Shown: positions 17,964 to 26,960 of the stretch, piece by piece
Position numbering within the stretch: position 1 is the stretch's first letter
Layout of the letters: each line of letters opens with the position of its first letter
Assembly (NCBI RefSeq): GCF_947489755.1
Contig: NZ_CANLFB010000002.1
Span: 172,614-236,613, forward strand
DNA length: 64,000 nucleotides
Direction of reading: 5' to 3'
From: an uncultured Psychromonas sp.
GTDB taxonomy: Bacteria > Pseudomonadota > Gammaproteobacteria > Enterobacterales > Psychromonadaceae
Position numbers and translations under genes: made by a program
Notes under the pieces: model-generated
The model's database searches: none
Seen by the model: only the letters and a program-made list of their open reading frames with translations
Told to the model about the DNA's origin: nothing

Positions 17964-20090
17964 ATGTTTAAGAGAAATCAATTAGCGATATTAATAGGGG
18001 CAATGTTTGTCTCATCAAATATTTATGCCGATACCACAGATAATGAGGCAGCTGATCCTGAAAAATTAATGGTAGTGACTGGTGAGCGTGCTAATTATAA
18101 AGCAGATGCGAATACCGGCTCTATGCGAATGGAGATGACACAACTTGAAACACCAGGACAAGTAACGGTACTTGATCAACAATTAATTGAAGATCAAATA
18201 GCGACGACGTTAGGTGACGTATTAAAAAATGATGCAAGTGTGTCTACTGGTAGCTTAAATAATAACTTCGAACGTTTTTCTATACGTGGTTTTGATCTCA
18301 GTACTAGTACGGGTTACTTACGTGATGGTAAGCAACATTTTTCATATTACCGACAACCTATTGAATTATTAGACTCTATTGAAGTGTTGAAAGGGCCTGC
18401 TGGCTTATTATATGGGCAATCAGCACCCGGTGGTTTAATTAATATGGTGTCTAAAAAACCAACTAAAGAAACGCATATTGTTTTTAGTCAAGACCTCGGT
18501 TCTGACAATGAAACGCGAACTAGTATAGACGTAAGTGGTTCGTTAAATGAAGAAGAATCATTACGTGCACGTTTGGTTTTATCTCAACACAACTATGACT
18601 CTTGGCGTAGTTACAGTGATGGATCAAGTCCATCAACGGATCGTTTTGTAGGTGGGTTATTCGTTGAATACGATATCAATGACGATGTCACTGTTTCTGC
18701 TCATTATGATCGTACAACTGATGATTCTGGTGCTGATTCTGGCTCTTATATTGTTGATGGTGAAGCGGTACTTGGCGACGATTATATTTGGGATGCTCAG
18801 TGGGCGAATACGTCAATTGAAGTTGAAAATGTTGGGGTGGGTATTGCTGCGCAACTTAATGATACTTGGGCTGTAAAGGCGAGTTTTAATAATCAAGATT
18901 ACAAACGTAACGATGTAGAAAGTTATCCCGATGAAACGACTTACGATGCTGATAGTGGAACATATTCACATGCAAGTTATGCCAGCGATCGTACTGATAA
19001 CTGGATTTTTCAAACGGCGAGTGTTGATTTAATTGGTGAATTTAAAACAGGTAGTATTGATCATACATTATTAATTGGTACAAACTGGGTCGGTTATAGC
19101 TATGAACAAAGTAAATATACACTCTCTGTTGAAGACACGACAGTAGGTGAAGCAACAGCCGCTGCTACTTATTCCGATACTGCGTCAACGAGTAGCAGTA
19201 AATATAATTCTTATGGTTTATATGTACAAGATATGGTGACCCTTAACGAACAATGGCAAGTACTTGCTGGTTTACGTTATGACTTAAAAGTGACACCTGG
19301 CGATGATGGTGAAGCAGATGAAAAGTTAGATGCTATTGTGCCTAAGTTTGCTGTTATTTATCATCCTGTCAGTAATGGGTCTATTTACTTAACTTATTCT
19401 GAAAGCTTTGAACCACAATCAGATGTGTCAGATAGTTCAGCGACGAACTTTGGTGCAGAACTTGACCCTGTCACTGGTACGCTTTACGAGATCGGTAGTA
19501 AGTGGGAGCTAATGGATGATCAACTATTCTTGTCTGGCGCTTTATTCCAAATTACACAAGAAAACTCAACCGTTGACTCTTATTACTCTGATGGTACTTA
19601 TGAAGTTGCACAAATAGGTGAACGTGTACACCGAGGTGCAGAGATAGCTTTCCAAGGTAACTTAACTGATGACCTATCATTAAGCGGTAGCGGTACTTAC
19701 CTTGATGCTAAATACACCGTCGATGAAGATTACCAAGGGAATCGCCCTGCTGATGTACCTGAATTCTCTGCTACGCTATGGTCTCGCTATCAAGTAACAG
19801 AAGATACTGATGTGAATTTAGGCCTTATTTATGTTGGCTCTCGTTACGGTGATAAAGACAATACGTTTAAAAAAGACGCTTACACACGTTTTGACGCTGG
19901 TATTGCACATTCTTTTCAATATGACCAAAACTTAGAAATGGTTTTCCGTTTCAATGTTGAAAACCTATTAGATACTGACTACTACGCTGGTGGATCGACA
20001 ACTAATGGTGATTACGGATTGAATGGTTCACAAAATGTAGTGATTGGCGAGGAGCGTAATTTTAGCGCTTCTGTACAAGTACGTTACTAA
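17964..20090 (+). CDS. TonB-dependent siderophore receptor (duplicate copy B)
   Basis: Outer-membrane siderophore receptor of 708 residues, paralogous to the preceding gene over its whole length, including the plug (VEVLKGPAGLLYGQSAPGG reads almost the same) and the C-terminal VQVRY. Differences concentrate in putative extracellular loops and in residues 1-30. I chose the ATG at 17964, with GGAG 9 nt upstream. A TTG at 17949 is in frame but lies just before that ribosome site. It has its own Fur-like box and 17-nt motif, so each copy can be expressed separately. The loop differences may reflect different siderophore specificity. This is inference. Confidence 0.93.
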   Translation: MFKRNQLAILIGAMFVSSNIYADTTDNEAADPEKLMVVTGERANYKADANTGSMRMEMTQLETPGQVTVLDQQLIEDQIATTLGDVLKNDASVSTGSLNNNFERFSIRGFDLSTSTGYLRDGKQHFSYYRQPIELLDSIEVLKGPAGLLYGQSAPGGLINMVSKKPTKETHIVFSQDLGSDNETRTSIDVSGSLNEEESLRARLVLSQHNYDSWRSYSDGSSPSTDRFVGGLFVEYDINDDVTVSAHYDRTTDDSGADSGSYIVDGEAVLGDDYIWDAQWANTSIEVENVGVGIAAQLNDTWAVKASFNNQDYKRNDVESYPDETTYDADSGTYSHASYASDRTDNWIFQTASVDLIGEFKTGSIDHTLLIGTNWVGYSYEQSKYTLSVEDTTVGEATAAATYSDTASTSSSKYNSYGLYVQDMVTLNEQWQVLAGLRYDLKVTPGDDGEADEKLDAIVPKFAVIYHPVSNGSIYLTYSESFEPQSDVSDSSATNFGAELDPVTGTLYEIGSKWELMDDQLFLSGALFQITQENSTVDSYYSDGTYEVAQIGERVHRGAEIAFQGNLTDDLSLSGSGTYLDAKYTVDEDYQGNRPADVPEFSATLWSRYQVTEDTDVNLGLIYVGSRYGDKDNTFKKDAYTRFDAGIAHSFQYDQNLEMVFRFNVENLLDTDYYAGGSTTNGDYGLNGSQNVVIGEERNFSASVQVRY

Positions 20091-20134
20091 TTGATAAATA
20101 AGTAAATAATAACGGAACTCGCTGTTCAATATAA

Positions 20135-20178
20135 GCTACTCAATAATGTGCACATTTCAATTGTTGAGTAGCATTTTA
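20135..20178 (+). terminator. Probable terminator after TonB receptor B
   Basis: GCTACTCAA (20135-20143) pairs with TTGAGTAGC (20164-20172), followed by ATTTT. The stem is perfect, but the T-run is short. Confidence 0.6.
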
Positions 20179-20456
20179 AAATTAACTAAAAAGTAAGAGT
20201 GGCTATATTTCGTCTATTTTACTATTGATATTGACGACGAAAAATTAATTAACGAATATTTTCGTCTGATATGTTAACTGAATTATTATTTTTAACTGTT
20301 TGTATTTATTGCCTTTTATAATTTATTAATGATAATTTCAAATTGATTTTATTTATTAAAATGGATTTTTCATCTTTATTTTCATATTTCAATGGTTAAA
20401 AATTTTAATCCTCTATTATTTAACTCCAATCGCTCCTTCTATTTTATCTTTTTAAC

Positions 20457-20473
20457 AAATGTAAAGAATGTAA
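20457..20473 (+). promoter_or_regulatory. 17-nt direct-repeat motif, copy 3
   Basis: AAATGTAAAGAATGTAA, identical to copy 1, 7 nt before the Fur-like box at 20481. The rest of the 593-bp gap from 20091 holds the preceding terminator and an 8-bp hairpin (GACGAAAA at 20236, TTTTCGTC at 20259). No gene was seen. Confidence 0.7.
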
Positions 20474-20480
20474 TTTTATT

Positions 20481-20499
20481 GGTATTGATAACTATTATC
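20481..20499 (+). promoter_or_regulatory. Fur-like box, third TonB receptor
   Basis: GGTATTGATAACTATTATC matches the Fur consensus at 15 of 19 positions by hand alignment. It lies about 185 bp before the receptor start. Confidence 0.65.
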
Positions 20500-20683
20500 A
20501 CTAGAATCCACTTCCAGATTTTCCATCTAACTTTTTTATAAAAAGTTCAATGGAATGATAAATAAATTATCGATGAGTATTTAAAACGACAAATTATATG
20601 TGTCGTTTTAAGCGTATTGAAAATAAATACAGTTACGTACTTAAGTTTGTTGTGGAAACTTATCTAAAAGGAAATATTAGAAG

Positions 20684-22900
20684 ATGTCTAACCAGTTTTT
20701 TAAAAAACCAAAATCAATGACTAACCTAGCAGTTGGATCTGCATTAATTACAGCTTTATCTCCTGCTTCATTTGCTGCGGATGTCGATTCTGACGTGACT
20801 AAGTTGGACGTAGTAACGGTAACCGGTCAGTCTGAGCAAGGCATTAATGCCGTCGATAATACCGCAACAAAAATGAACTTATCTTTGAAAGACACAGGCC
20901 GCTCTGTTGTAAAAGTCACAAAAGAACAAATCGAGGATATGTCTGCAGAAGACGTTAAAGATATCGCCGAGTATGCAACTAGCATCAATACCAGCAGTTC
21001 TGCGGATCGTAATGTGATTATCCGTGGCATATCAACAAATCTTGATAACTTTATGGTGAATGGATTACGTTCACTTCAAGGTGGTGAAGCAGGCTCAGGT
21101 TCTCGTTCTCCTAGTACTTATAACGTAGAGTCTGTGACCATACTTAATGGTTCTGATGCTATTTTATATGGCTCAGGTGTGGGTGGCGGTATGGTGAATG
21201 TCATTACTAAAAAACCTCAAGAAGAATCAGAAACGACATTAGGTTTAAAGACACGATCTTATGTGTCTGGCGATACGGCTAACTTTAAAAGAAATCAAGT
21301 CTCAGTCAGCATTGATTCAACCGGTGAGTTAGTGGCCGATAAAGTGTTATACCGCGTCAATGCTGAATTAACCCCTGAAGGTGAAGAGTTTCAAAATGGG
21401 CGTTCTACAGATGAGCAAGCTATTGATGCCTCTTTAACTTTTAAAGTGGGTGAAAACACACGCATTACACCACGCTTTGAATATGTTAACCGTGAGACGA
21501 CGGGGGGCAGTAGTTATGGTGATGGCATTGTCACTACTAATTTTGCAAACGGAACACTAGGCGATACCACAGATAGTTTCGGTAGCATTATTAATCGTAG
21601 TTTTTATTATGGTAGCCCGTTAGACAAAGGTGCTAATAAATCAACTACTTTTGAATTAAGCGCTGAACATCAATTACAAAATTGGACGTTAAATGCAACC
21701 GCTGCAGCGGTAAATACTAAATCAAGTGCGCAAGATCTGTATGCCAGCAATAGTAGCGGTTTAGGTAATGTAATTGGTGATACAACATTAGAGAGAAAGT
21801 GGGTTTATGCTCAAGGAGAAGACCAATACTTTTTACTTGATACCAATGCTGAAGGGAAATTTGAAACGGGTATTTTTCAACACCATTTATTAACGGGTAT
21901 TAATGTTCGTAATAAAGAAGTTAAATTTATGCGTAACTTCCAAGATAATGATGATGCAATTGGTAATAATACAATTAATGTCTATGACCCAGATGATCAA
22001 ATCTATACGTTAATGCCTGACTCTTTAAAAGATGGCAATTATTCAACAACAATCGATAATGAAATCAACTTATACTTAAAAGACCGAATCAGTCTTGGTG
22101 ATTTCACGTTAGCGTTAGGACTAGGTTATACAAAATTTAAAGGTGAAGAGACAAGTTCAGATGACTCTGATTATGATCAAAGTACTTCTAACTTTATCTA
22201 TGATGCAGGTGTCGTTTATAAATTGACACAAGACGTGAATTTATTTGCATCTTATAGCCAAGCTTATGAACCGATTGATACGTCGACGTTAGTACAATAT
22301 GGGCAAGATGGTGTTAGCTATGATCCAGAAGAAAGTGATAACTATGAACTGGGCTTCAAAGGTGACTTTTTCGATGATAAGTTAAGCACCAGTGTGACAT
22401 TATTTTATATTAATACTAAAAATCAAACTGAGTATGAAACGATTGATGGTGATAGAGCGTTAGTGCAACGTTCAGGTGAAGCGTTCAGATCGACAGGGGT
22501 TGAAGTTAATGCGTTAGTTCATATTACTGACCAAATTTCTAGCCGTATAAGTTACGCATACACTGATGCGTCTGATACCTCAGGTGATGATAAAGGTGTG
22601 CAAGCAGATTACACGCCTTATAACTCTCTTTCTATTTGGAATAGTTATAAGATGGATAGCGAGCCAGTTCGTTTCGCATTAGGTATGAGAGCTGAGTCAG
22701 GTAGTAATGATGGTGATTACAAAGTACCTGGGTATGCTGAATTTGACTTCGGAACTTACTATGAACTAGAAAACTGGGATATCTCATTAGTTGTTCGTAA
22801 TATGTTTGATAAAAGTCGAGTTGCTTCAACACCAAACTGGGTGTTGGCAGAAGGGAATGACCCTCGCTCTCTTAACTTAAACTTTAAATACCGCTTATAA
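20684..22900 (+). CDS. TonB-dependent siderophore receptor (third, distinct type)
   Basis: Outer-membrane receptor of 738 residues with a signal peptide (about 1-31), a TonB box (KLDVVTVTG), a plug (VIIRGI, YNVESVTILNGSDAILYGSGVGGG) and a C-terminal barrel ending FKYRL. It is not a close copy of receptors A and B. The plug reads NGSDAILYG rather than KGPAGLLYG. It resembles the receptors that often sit beside PiuC-type hydroxylases, as here. It has its own 17-nt motif and Fur-like box, and an intrinsic terminator separates it from piuC. Ligand unknown; a catecholate-type siderophore is possible from the PiuC association only. Confidence 0.9.
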   Translation: MSNQFFKKPKSMTNLAVGSALITALSPASFAADVDSDVTKLDVVTVTGQSEQGINAVDNTATKMNLSLKDTGRSVVKVTKEQIEDMSAEDVKDIAEYATSINTSSSADRNVIIRGISTNLDNFMVNGLRSLQGGEAGSGSRSPSTYNVESVTILNGSDAILYGSGVGGGMVNVITKKPQEESETTLGLKTRSYVSGDTANFKRNQVSVSIDSTGELVADKVLYRVNAELTPEGEEFQNGRSTDEQAIDASLTFKVGENTRITPRFEYVNRETTGGSSYGDGIVTTNFANGTLGDTTDSFGSIINRSFYYGSPLDKGANKSTTFELSAEHQLQNWTLNATAAAVNTKSSAQDLYASNSSGLGNVIGDTTLERKWVYAQGEDQYFLLDTNAEGKFETGIFQHHLLTGINVRNKEVKFMRNFQDNDDAIGNNTINVYDPDDQIYTLMPDSLKDGNYSTTIDNEINLYLKDRISLGDFTLALGLGYTKFKGEETSSDDSDYDQSTSNFIYDAGVVYKLTQDVNLFASYSQAYEPIDTSTLVQYGQDGVSYDPEESDNYELGFKGDFFDDKLSTSVTLFYINTKNQTEYETIDGDRALVQRSGEAFRSTGVEVNALVHITDQISSRISYAYTDASDTSGDDKGVQADYTPYNSLSIWNSYKMDSEPVRFALGMRAESGSNDGDYKVPGYAEFDFGTYYELENWDISLVVRNMFDKSRVASTPNWVLAEGNDPRSLNLNFKYRL

Positions 22901-22943
22901 GTTTCTTGTTATAAAGCACTCAATAGTATTTTAAAATAACAAT

Positions 22944-22973
22944 AAAGCGGGCATATAAGTGTCCGCTTTTTTT
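22944..22973 (+). terminator. Rho-independent terminator between TonB receptor 3 and the hydroxylase
   Basis: AAAGCGG (22944-22950) pairs with CCGCTTT (22963-22969), followed by a T-run. It lies only about 20 bp before the next start, so it may set the ratio of receptor to downstream genes. Confidence 0.8.
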
Positions 22974-22992
22974 ATGGGAAGGTTATTCGTTA

Positions 22993-23664
22993 ATGATCAC
23001 TATTCTTGAAAATGTTCTTTCTGAAGATGAACTAAAACAAATACATCAGACTTTGAGTCGTGGAAAATTTCACGCTGGTGATGAAACCGCTGGTTGGGCT
23101 GCTAAATCAGTCAAAAAGAATCTTCAATGGTATGCAGAACCTGAATTAGAAACTGCTCTTTCTAATACGATGACCACTAAATTAGTGACACATCCAGATT
23201 TTGCCACTACAACTTATGCTAAAAAAATCGCCCCTTTTTTATTTAGTGAAAGTAAAGATTTTGGTGGTTATGGAAATCATGTTGATGATGCGCTAATGGG
23301 GGCTGATGCGATTATTCGCTCTGATATCTCTTGTACTATCTTTCTTTCTGACCCAAAAGATTACAACGGTGGAGAATTAGTATTTTCTATTGGAGCCCAA
23401 GAGTTAAGTTATAAATTGTCTGCAGGTCAGGCTATTATTTATCCTTCTACCACATTGCACCGCGTTGAACCTGTCACAGACGGAGTAAGAAGTGTTGCCG
23501 TTACTTGGTTAGAGAGTTATGTCCGAGATACTGAAAAACGCGGGATTCTTAGTGATCTCGATTTAGCACGACGTAATATTATGAGTACACAAGGCAAAAA
23601 TACAGCTTTTGATCAAATCAGCCGCTCTCATGCAAATCTATTACGTCTCTGGGCTGAAACCTAA
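22993..23664 (+). CDS. piuC: PKHD-type Fe(II)/2-oxoglutarate hydroxylase, PiuC family
   Basis: Cytosolic Fe(II)- and 2-oxoglutarate-dependent dioxygenase of 223 residues (PiuC/YbiX family). The facial triad is His96, Asp98 (GNHVDD) and His156 (TTLHRV), with Arg166 for 2-oxoglutarate. Family members are usually beside TonB siderophore receptors and are Fur-regulated. Their substrate is still unsettled; a siderophore-linked role is generally assumed. It starts 92 bp after the third receptor, across a terminator, so it may be read through from the receptor promoter. Confidence 0.92.
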   Translation: MITILENVLSEDELKQIHQTLSRGKFHAGDETAGWAAKSVKKNLQWYAEPELETALSNTMTTKLVTHPDFATTTYAKKIAPFLFSESKDFGGYGNHVDDALMGADAIIRSDISCTIFLSDPKDYNGGELVFSIGAQELSYKLSAGQAIIYPSTTLHRVEPVTDGVRSVAVTWLESYVRDTEKRGILSDLDLARRNIMSTQGKNTAFDQISRSHANLLRLWAET

Positions 23665-23701
23665 TTATTAACCTCGCTATATAAATCTATTCAAGTAAAG
23701 C

Positions 23702-23718
23702 AAATGTAAAGAATGTAA
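23702..23718 (+). promoter_or_regulatory. 17-nt direct-repeat motif, copy 4
   Basis: AAATGTAAAGAATGTAA, identical to copies 1 and 3, located between piuC and the PepSY gene. Here the spacing to the Fur-like box is 13 nt rather than 7. Confidence 0.7.
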
Positions 23719-23731
23719 GTTTCATTATTTT

Positions 23732-23750
23732 TTAAATGAGAATCAATTAC
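23732..23750 (+). promoter_or_regulatory. Fur-like box before the PepSY gene
   Basis: The segment with AAATGAGAATCAATTAC matches about 13 of 19 Fur consensus positions by hand alignment. An in-frame ATG at 23736 lies inside it, which argues for a later translation start. Confidence 0.5.
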
Positions 23751-23777
23751 ATTTGCATCTTTATCGTCAACCACATT

Positions 23778-24431
23778 ATGAATATGTCTAATACCATTAA
23801 TAATCCGCTCAAAAATAAGAAAGTACAGTTATGGGCTCGCCGTTTACATATTTATGTTTCGATGGCGTTATTACTGGTTGTGTTGTTCTTTTCGATCACT
23901 GGGATCACGTTAAATCGTCCACAACTTTATGTCAGTGACACTCCGAAAGTTGATCGTAATATTTTATCAATACCAGATCGATTCTTTGCATTAGAAGAAG
24001 GCAAATTCAGTGTTGATAAAACATCATTATTAAATTATCTCACCACGGAAGGAAAGTTGTCAGGAAAACCTTCCGCGATGCAGATGTTTAGCGAAGTTGA
24101 AGAAGGTGAATTAGTCGAAGGGGAGCTTTCCCTGGATTATAAAGGACCAGGTTATAACAGTACTGTGTTCATTGATATGGTGACTCAAGAAGCTGAAATT
24201 GAGATAACACATTACGGTGCAATCGCAGTATTAAATGACCTGCATAAAGGCCGAAATAGTGGTGAGGTCTGGACTTGGTTTATTGATATTAGCGCGCTAC
24301 TGATGGTGTTTTTTGTGTTAACTGGGGTGTGTTTATTAGTCCCTAAAAAGAAGAGCTTTATCTTAGGTCTGAAATGGACGACTTTTGGTTCAATGGTCAC
24401 GCTATTGATTTACCTGTTTGCTGTGCCGTAG
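23778..24431 (+). CDS. PepSY-associated transmembrane protein, possible siderophore/heme reductase type
   Basis: Small inner-membrane protein of about 217 residues in the PepSY-TM-like group. TM1 carries RRLHIYVSMALL at its start. A periplasmic segment follows, then LHKGRNSGEVW with TM2, and TM3 at the C-terminus. The paired histidines near the membrane (RRLH and LHKG) resemble those thought to bind heme in PepSY reductases such as FoxB. I chose the ATG at 23778; the upstream ATG at 23736 falls inside the Fur-like box, and no start has a strong ribosome site. Beside TonB receptors, a role in reducing imported ferric complexes in the periplasm is a reasonable but untested inference. Confidence 0.75.
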   Translation: MNMSNTINNPLKNKKVQLWARRLHIYVSMALLLVVLFFSITGITLNRPQLYVSDTPKVDRNILSIPDRFFALEEGKFSVDKTSLLNYLTTEGKLSGKPSAMQMFSEVEEGELVEGELSLDYKGPGYNSTVFIDMVTQEAEIEITHYGAIAVLNDLHKGRNSGEVWTWFIDISALLMVFFVLTGVCLLVPKKKSFILGLKWTTFGSMVTLLIYLFAVP

Positions 24432-24548
24432 TACTGGCAATTTAAAGACCATAATTTGCATTAAATAATTTAAAGCGCCAGTTGAAAAACAAAAGTTGAA
24501 AAAAGTAGAAAAAGCCAAAAACAAGAACCTAAAAACGAGAATCTATTA

Positions 24549-25061
24549 ATGAAAGTTAAAAATCTAACGTGTTTACTGTTTAGTTTATGTATCGCTTTAC
24601 CCAGCTGGGCTAAAAGTATTCCTAAAACCGCAACCATGGATATTGAGTTTGTTATACCGAATATCGAGGCGAGCATTTATGCACGACCTTATGTTGCTGT
24701 TTGGATTGAAGATAAACAACGAGAACCTGTCCGTACCATACAACTATGGGTTGGTGAAGATGAATGGCTAAAAGACCTTCGCAGCTGGTGGAGAAAGGTA
24801 GGTCGTAATGATCGTGCAGTGGTTGATGCCGTTACCTCTGCCACAAGACCTGTTGGTCAATATCGTTTTAGTTGGGATGGATTAGATCAGCAAGGTAAAC
24901 GTGTAGAGCAAGGTGATTACACCTTTTATGTTGAAGTCGTGCGAGAGCACGGTGGACGTAATTATATACGCCAAAAAATACAGCTAGCAGAGGAGGGTTT
25001 TAATATACAGCTAGAACCTACCGAAGAAACAGGGTTAATAACCTTAGATTACCATCTGTAG
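24549..25061 (+). CDS. DUF2271 periplasmic protein
   Basis: Exported protein of 170 residues with a signal peptide (about 1-21, ending SWA) and a beta-rich domain of the DUF2271 type. Recognisable features are YVAVWIED, RTIQLWVGEDEWLKDLRSWWRK, the segment VDAVTSATRPVG and FSWDGLDQQGKRVEQGDYTFYVEVVREHGG. DUF2271 genes commonly follow PepSY transmembrane genes in iron-related loci, as here. The domain resembles a FlgD-like or Ig-like fold. Its function is not established. It probably works with the PepSY protein in the periplasm. Confidence 0.8.
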   Translation: MKVKNLTCLLFSLCIALPSWAKSIPKTATMDIEFVIPNIEASIYARPYVAVWIEDKQREPVRTIQLWVGEDEWLKDLRSWWRKVGRNDRAVVDAVTSATRPVGQYRFSWDGLDQQGKRVEQGDYTFYVEVVREHGGRNYIRQKIQLAEEGFNIQLEPTEETGLITLDYHL

Positions 25062-25163
25062 CGCTTACTGAAATATTGTTTTTGAAATGCACGATGACGT
25101 TATGTTGATTAACCCATTTTATTTTTAAATTTATTTTTAAACTAGTTATTAAGAGAGAGAAAA

Positions 25164-25997
25164 ATGTTGAATAAAAAAATAAGCACACTGGTTGTCCTTT
25201 GCTCTGTAGTGGCAGGCGGCATGCTATCAAGTGTCGCGAATGCACACCCTCGTTGGGTATTACCATCGCACTTTACTATTTCTAAAGAAGGTGGAGATTG
25301 GCTGGCCTTTGACGTAACGGCTTCTCACGGTACGTTTGTATTAGACAAGCCTGCAGGTGCAGAAAGTGCACGTATTATTATGCCTGATGGACGTGAAGAA
25401 CGCCCTGATGCTGTGCTACGTGGTAAGCGCCGCTCTGTATTTGATTTTCACTTTACAGAAGAAGGCACGCACAGAGTACAAATCAATGGTGAGCCAAATT
25501 ATGTTACAAATTATAAAGTTGGTAAACGAGATACAAATAAAAGAATGCGTGCGAATAAAGTTGAGCGAGCGACATTATTGCCAGAAGGCGCACGTGATGT
25601 AACTAGTACATTAAACTACACGCGAGCTGAAACTTATATTACTGTGGGTAAACCAAGTGAAAAACCTTTCGCATTAGAAGGTAAGTACTTGGAGCTTCAA
25701 ACTATTACGAAACCTGCAGACATTGTGGCGACTGAACCAGTACGCTTTCAGTTATTCTTTAACGGCAAAGCACAAGCGGGCGTAAAAGCTGAAATTACAC
25801 GTGACGGTATTTTATACCGTAATCAACAGGATCAAATTGACGTGGTCAGCGATGAGCAAGGCTTTGTCGATTTTACGCCTGAAATCGCTGGTCGTTATAT
25901 TTTAAAAGCGTCACACAGAGCACCCGTTGCTAACAATCCACTAGCAGATAAAATGAATGCGAGTGTACATCTTACTTTTGAAGCAATACTTCCATAG
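25164..25997 (+). CDS. DUF4198 periplasmic protein
   Basis: Exported protein of 277 residues with a signal peptide (1-27, ending ANA) and a DUF4198-type fold (HPRWVLPSHF at the mature N-terminus, a later Ig-like portion with GVKAEITRDG and FTPEIAGRYILKA). The mature N-terminus begins with His-Pro, a position often found to bind metals in such proteins. DUF4198 proteins occur with nickel, cobalt and other metal importers. A GAGAGAG tract precedes the ATG. It is the first gene of a tightly coupled series reaching 30497, so it probably delivers or modulates metal for the ABC transporter. This is inference. Confidence 0.82.
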   Translation: MLNKKISTLVVLCSVVAGGMLSSVANAHPRWVLPSHFTISKEGGDWLAFDVTASHGTFVLDKPAGAESARIIMPDGREERPDAVLRGKRRSVFDFHFTEEGTHRVQINGEPNYVTNYKVGKRDTNKRMRANKVERATLLPEGARDVTSTLNYTRAETYITVGKPSEKPFALEGKYLELQTITKPADIVATEPVRFQLFFNGKAQAGVKAEITRDGILYRNQQDQIDVVSDEQGFVDFTPEIAGRYILKASHRAPVANNPLADKMNASVHLTFEAILP

Positions 25998-26011
25998 TGG
26001 CGGGGCTAACG

Positions 26012-26335
26012 ATGACGTTTAAACAACCCTTAAAAACCTTAAGTGGCGTTGCTTTATTGTTATCAAGTAGCGCAGCTTTCGCTCACTTTCCTTTAATGCA
26101 TTGCGTATTTAAAGGTGACAATATTGAGTGTGAAGCAGGTTACAGTGACGGCAGTAAAGCCGTTAACTCTAAAGTTAGCATGTATGATTATGATGATAAT
26201 TTAGTGGCTAAAGAAATCACTGATAAACGTTCTATTGCAACGTTTAAAAAAACCTCAGGGGATTTTTATATCGTGTTTGATTCTGGTCATGAAAGCCCTG
26301 TAGAAGTTGACGGTGTTGAGATAACAGACAAATGA
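26012..26335 (+). CDS. Small exported protein, unknown function
   Basis: A 107-residue secreted protein. The signal peptide covers about residues 1-24 and the mature part starts HFPLMHC. It has two cysteines (in MHCVFKG and NIECEAGY) that could form a disulfide, followed by a small beta-sandwich-like region. I chose the ATG at 26012, after a GGCGGGG tract, over a GTG at 25997 that overlaps the DUF4198 stop. It overlaps the next gene by 4 bp (ATGA). The mature N-terminal His residues resemble those of its DUF4198 neighbour, and a metal-handling accessory role is possible. I do not recognise a named family. Confidence 0.7.
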   Translation: MTFKQPLKTLSGVALLLSSSAAFAHFPLMHCVFKGDNIECEAGYSDGSKAVNSKVSMYDYDDNLVAKEITDKRSIATFKKTSGDFYIVFDSGHESPVEVDGVEITDK

Positions 26336-26937
26336 TAATTCAACAACCTGTTGTCAGTGAAAATAAGAGCCATGAAGGGCAGTGGATCGCTTTTTTATGT
26401 GCCCTTATTTTGATGCTGGGCGCGCTGTTATTGCCTTATAACAGCGTTAACCATCAACATAATAATCTACAAGCACATCAAGTGTTGATTACCGATCTAG
26501 CGCCGCCTCCTTTATCAATGATTGCCGAGTTACGACTTGCTCATGAAGAAATACGTTATTTCTATGAAGTGAATCAATCTTGGTTGCCTATTGCACAATT
26601 AGAAGAAGATTGGATTGCCCCTTTTGTAAAAGATAAAAGCTGGACGCATCAAGGTGAACATCAATGGTCGCTAATTGCCCCTGGTATTTATCAAAGTAAC
26701 CCGGCACAGGGTGGTCCTCGTTATTTATTAAATAGCCAAGATCAGGATCTCGATATTTGGATTGATTTTAAAAACACAACACCACAAGCAAGCATCATTA
26801 AAGTAAATGTTAATGCAGAAGTTAATAGCGATGTTAAAGCACAATCTAACACGATTGATAACACATCATTAATTAAAGCAGGTTGGACTCAAGTGGTATT
26901 TGAACTAGAACAAAATGCATCCGATCACGCCCATTAA
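26332..26937 (+). CDS. Membrane-anchored protein, possibly the DUF6162 type
   Basis: A 201-residue protein with one N-terminal TM (about 18-38) and a periplasmic domain. It has no catalytic motif that I recognise. Its place between the small exported protein and a metal ABC transporter binding protein is the arrangement in which DUF6162-type proteins are found. I recall this only loosely, so the family name is tentative. It overlaps the upstream gene by 4 bp and lies 23 bp before the binding-protein gene. An accessory subunit that recruits the binding protein to the membrane is one possibility. Confidence 0.6.
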   Translation: MIIQQPVVSENKSHEGQWIAFLCALILMLGALLLPYNSVNHQHNNLQAHQVLITDLAPPPLSMIAELRLAHEEIRYFYEVNQSWLPIAQLEEDWIAPFVKDKSWTHQGEHQWSLIAPGIYQSNPAQGGPRYLLNSQDQDLDIWIDFKNTTPQASIIKVNVNAEVNSDVKAQSNTIDNTSLIKAGWTQVVFELEQNASDHAH

Positions 26938-26960
26938 CATCATTCACGAGACCCTCTATC

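Noticed and set aside
23736..23777. Upstream ATG for the PepSY gene
   Set aside because: It lies within the Fur-like box and the added residues do not resemble the family N-terminus.
25062..25163. Zur box before the DUF4198 operon
   Set aside because: No convincing match to the Zur palindrome was found; only short GAAAT fragments.
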